Shown: positions 5,645-6,953 of the stretch, piece by piece
Layout of the letters: each line of letters opens with the position of its first letter
Position numbering within the stretch: position 1 is the stretch's first letter
DNA from: CBDUUP01 sp965370435
GTDB lineage: Bacteria; Chloroflexota; Anaerolineae; Anaerolineales; UBA11579
Direction: 5' to 3'
Assembly: GCA_965370435.1 (NCBI GenBank)
Contig: CBDUUP010000248.1
Location: 1 to 6,953 of the forward strand
DNA: 6,953 bases
Position numbers and translations under genes: made by a program
Notes under the pieces: generated by a model
The model's database searches: none
What the model was told of the DNA's origin: nothing
Seen by the model: only the letters and a program-made list of their open reading frames with translations

Positions 5645-6742
5645 TTAGATGACAAAATCGCCGTTTCGGTAGATGACCTCGCCGTCCACCAGGATCTCGG
5701 CGTCTTTGCGCATGTCGCAGATCAGGTCCCAGTGGATGCTGCTCTTGTTCTTGCTCCCGGTCTCTGGGTAGCCGGCGCCCAGGGCCATGTGGAAGCTGCC
5801 GCCGATCTTCTCATCGAAGAGGATGTTGTTGGTGAACTGGTCAATGTCGAAGTTGGTGCCGATGGCGAACTCGCCCAGGTAGCGGGAGCCTTCGTCGGTC
5901 TCCAGCATCTTGAGCAAGAAATCCTGGTTCTCTTGGGCGGAGGCCTTGAAAACCCGGCCTTCCACAAAGGTCAGCTCCACGCCTTCCACCGCCCGGCCCT
6001 GGTAGACAGCCGGGTAGGTGAACTTCACCCAGCCGTTGACCGATTCTTCCACCGGCCCGGTATAGATCTCGCCGTCGGGCATGTTGTGTTGGCCGCAGGC
6101 GTTGTTGAACTTGCGGCCTTTGATGGAAAGGGTGAGGTCCACGTTGGGGCCTCGCAGGGCTACTTTTTCGCCTCCCTCAATCGCCTTGATAATCTTGCGC
6201 TGCTTCTCCTCCACGCTTTTCCAGTAAGCGACCGGGTCATCCTGGTCGGCATGGCAGGCCCGGAAGAGGAAATCCTCGTATTTATCGAGCTTCATCCCGG
6301 CTTCTTCGGCGTAGCCGCTGGTGGGATATTGGGTGGTCACCCATTTGAATTCCTTGGCCGCGCCCCGCTGCATTTGGGCTTCCAGGATGGGGGCTTCGGC
6401 TCTCTGGCGCATGGCCTGGTGAGCGGGTTTCACCATGCTCAAGGCCCGGGTATTGACCTCCGAGCGGACAAAGATGCGGGACTCGAACTCGTCGTAGGCC
6501 AGCTTGCGCAAAGGCGGGGTGAAGGAGAACTGATCCTCGCCGCCGTAGGCGTAGAAAAGTTCGTTCTGGTCAATTAGATCTAACAGCAAGTATGGATGGC
6601 CGCCCCGCTCCAGGATGCGTTTATAGAGCGCTCGCACCAGCGGTTCGGCGGCGGTGGTGGCTTCGATAGCCACCCGGTCCCCGGGTTGGATATTGGCGGA
6701 ATAATCCACCAGGATGTGAGCGAATTTTTCGATGCGGTCCAT
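5645..6742 (-). CDS. M29-family metallo-aminopeptidase (AmpS/AmpT type)
   Basis: Cytosolic two-metal exopeptidase that removes N-terminal amino acids from peptides. The 365-residue length is slightly below the roughly 410 usual in the family. The metal-binding set is present: E225 in MPDGEIYTGP (221-230), E291 in LGEF (289-292), H318 in SFHMALG (316-322), and H337 and D339 in IHWDL (336-340); Y325 follows in GAGYPETGS (322-330). The 66-residue interval between the two glutamates matches that remembered for Thermus AmpT. The N-terminal domain holds VDYSANIQPGDRVAIE (12-27), typical of M29. ATG 6742 is preferred, with AGGT four bases upstream and AGGAAG further up. It is followed by a strong terminator, so it is monocistronic. 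The family accepts many N-terminal residues and is common in thermophiles, Firmicutes and Chloroflexota. It may supply amino acids whose 2-oxoacids feed the neighbouring oxidoreductase, an inference from proximity only. Confidence 0.93.
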   Translation of the reverse strand: MDRIEKFAHILVDYSANIQPGDRVAIEATTAAEPLVRALYKRILERGGHPYLLLDLIDQNELFYAYGGEDQFSFTPPLRKLAYDEFESRIFVRSEVNTRALSMVKPAHQAMRQRAEAPILEAQMQRGAAKEFKWVTTQYPTSGYAEEAGMKLDKYEDFLFRACHADQDDPVAYWKSVEEKQRKIIKAIEGGEKVALRGPNVDLTLSIKGRKFNNACGQHNMPDGEIYTGPVEESVNGWVKFTYPAVYQGRAVEGVELTFVEGRVFKASAQENQDFLLKMLETDEGSRYLGEFAIGTNFDIDQFTNNILFDEKIGGSFHMALGAGYPETGSKNKSSIHWDLICDMRKDAEILVDGEVIYRNGDFVI

Positions 6743-6789
6743 GCGTACCTGTACTTCCTAGGTTGAATTTTGGTCAAGACACGAAAGCA

Positions 6790-6795
6790 ATTATA
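6790..6795 (-). promoter_or_regulatory. Candidate -10 element of the aminopeptidase promoter
   Basis: A perfect TATAAT occurs on the minus strand 47 bases before the aminopeptidase ATG, giving a leader of about 40 bases. No good -35 is seen at 16-18 bases (the 17-base position reads AAGTAG), so the promoter may be weak or activator-dependent. The surrounding DNA is AT-rich, which raises the chance of a random match. Confidence 0.4.
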
Positions 6796-6874
6796 CAACA
6801 AATCGTATTTTTCTACTTGTGCAAATTAAGCTGTGAATACAGGTCATCTCAATTGCCGCGCCTCAGTTAGCATT

Positions 6875-6908
6875 ACACTTAATGAGCACATTCAAATTTT
6901 GTAAGTGT
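6875..6908. repeat. Inverted repeat upstream of the aminopeptidase
   Basis: ACACTTA (6875-6881) and TAAGTGT (6902-6908) are perfect inverted copies 20 bases apart. It could be an operator-like pair of half sites upstream of the aminopeptidase promoter, or chance; the right arm also overlaps the possible insertion-sequence end that starts at 6901. Confidence 0.25.
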
Positions 6909-6953
6909 TCAGGGGGTCAAAAGAAGGATCTGCTCAACGGGGAGCAATGAAGG
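6901..6953 (+). mobile_element. Possible IS66-family insertion sequence end, cut by the window edge
   Basis: The sequence GTAAGTGTTCAGGGGGTC starts at 6901. IS66-family elements are known to have terminal repeats beginning GTAA, and a start codon with a GGGGAG ribosome site lies 46 bases in (ATG at 6947), as expected for a first transposase gene. Only 53 bases are present and no second end can be seen, so this rests on resemblance from memory. If right, the flanking eight bases CAAATTTT (6893-6900) should be repeated after the other end. Confidence 0.3.

Noticed and set aside
5585..6577. 330-codon open frame on the plus strand, opposite the aminopeptidase
   Set aside because: It covers the terminator hairpin and runs antisense to a complete M29 gene with all metal ligands; its Val/Leu/Gly-rich translation is a by-product of the opposite strand's codons.
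6912..6953. Fourteen open codons on the minus strand entering from the right edge, ending at a TGA (6909-6911)
   Set aside because: Far too short to distinguish from chance, and it conflicts with the possible insertion-sequence end on the other strand.

Overview
The window holds two blocks of DNA with different composition that meet in a gene-free stretch at about 2646-3061. The left block (1 to about 2880) is AT-rich: the line at 1381-1440 has 19 G/C in 60 bases. It carries three plus-strand genes. The right block (about 2990 to 6760) is GC-rich: 4141-4200 has 38 G/C in 60. It carries three minus-strand genes with ordinary core-metabolism functions. I read the left block as accessory or transferred DNA beside a resident chromosomal segment. 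The organism cannot be named from this. A 2-oxoacid:ferredoxin oxidoreductase and an M29 aminopeptidase at about 60% GC suggest a bacterium with ferredoxin-based, probably anaerobic, amino-acid or peptide metabolism. A Chloroflexota (Anaerolineae-type) genome would fit, but that is a guess.

Left block. The C-terminal 245 residues of an adenylosuccinate synthetase homologue (PurA/PurZ superfamily) enter from the left edge. A class I SAM-dependent methyltransferase follows almost without a gap and is probably translationally coupled. After a 110-base gap with a good sigma70-type promoter comes a 320-residue protein of unknown family that ends in a two-helix membrane hairpin. The PurA homologue looks more like the archaeal/phage branch than standard bacterial PurA, and its aspartate-binding loop appears altered. 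With the methyltransferase beside it, modification of a purine nucleotide or related small molecule is a reasonable hypothesis. The membrane protein may be a partner or an independent cargo gene.

Boundary. Between the convergent blocks lie three or four imperfect copies of an 18-base motif at roughly 26-32-base spacing, ending in a GACA. Read on the minus strand this begins TGTC and has evenly spaced internal sites, as the ends of Tn7/Tn5053-type transposons do. It may be the right end of the element that carries the left block.

Right block. korA and korB (alpha subunit, then a beta-gamma fusion) form a tight two-gene operon, 3 bases apart, with a recognisable promoter. Upstream of it an M29-family metallo-aminopeptidase forms its own unit, closed by a strong intrinsic terminator. 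Aminopeptidase and oxidoreductase could act in sequence: peptides to amino acids, then (after transamination) 2-oxoacids to acyl-CoA and reduced ferredoxin. The last 53 bases begin with GTAAG followed by a G-run, which resembles an IS66-family insertion sequence end, but too little is present to be sure.
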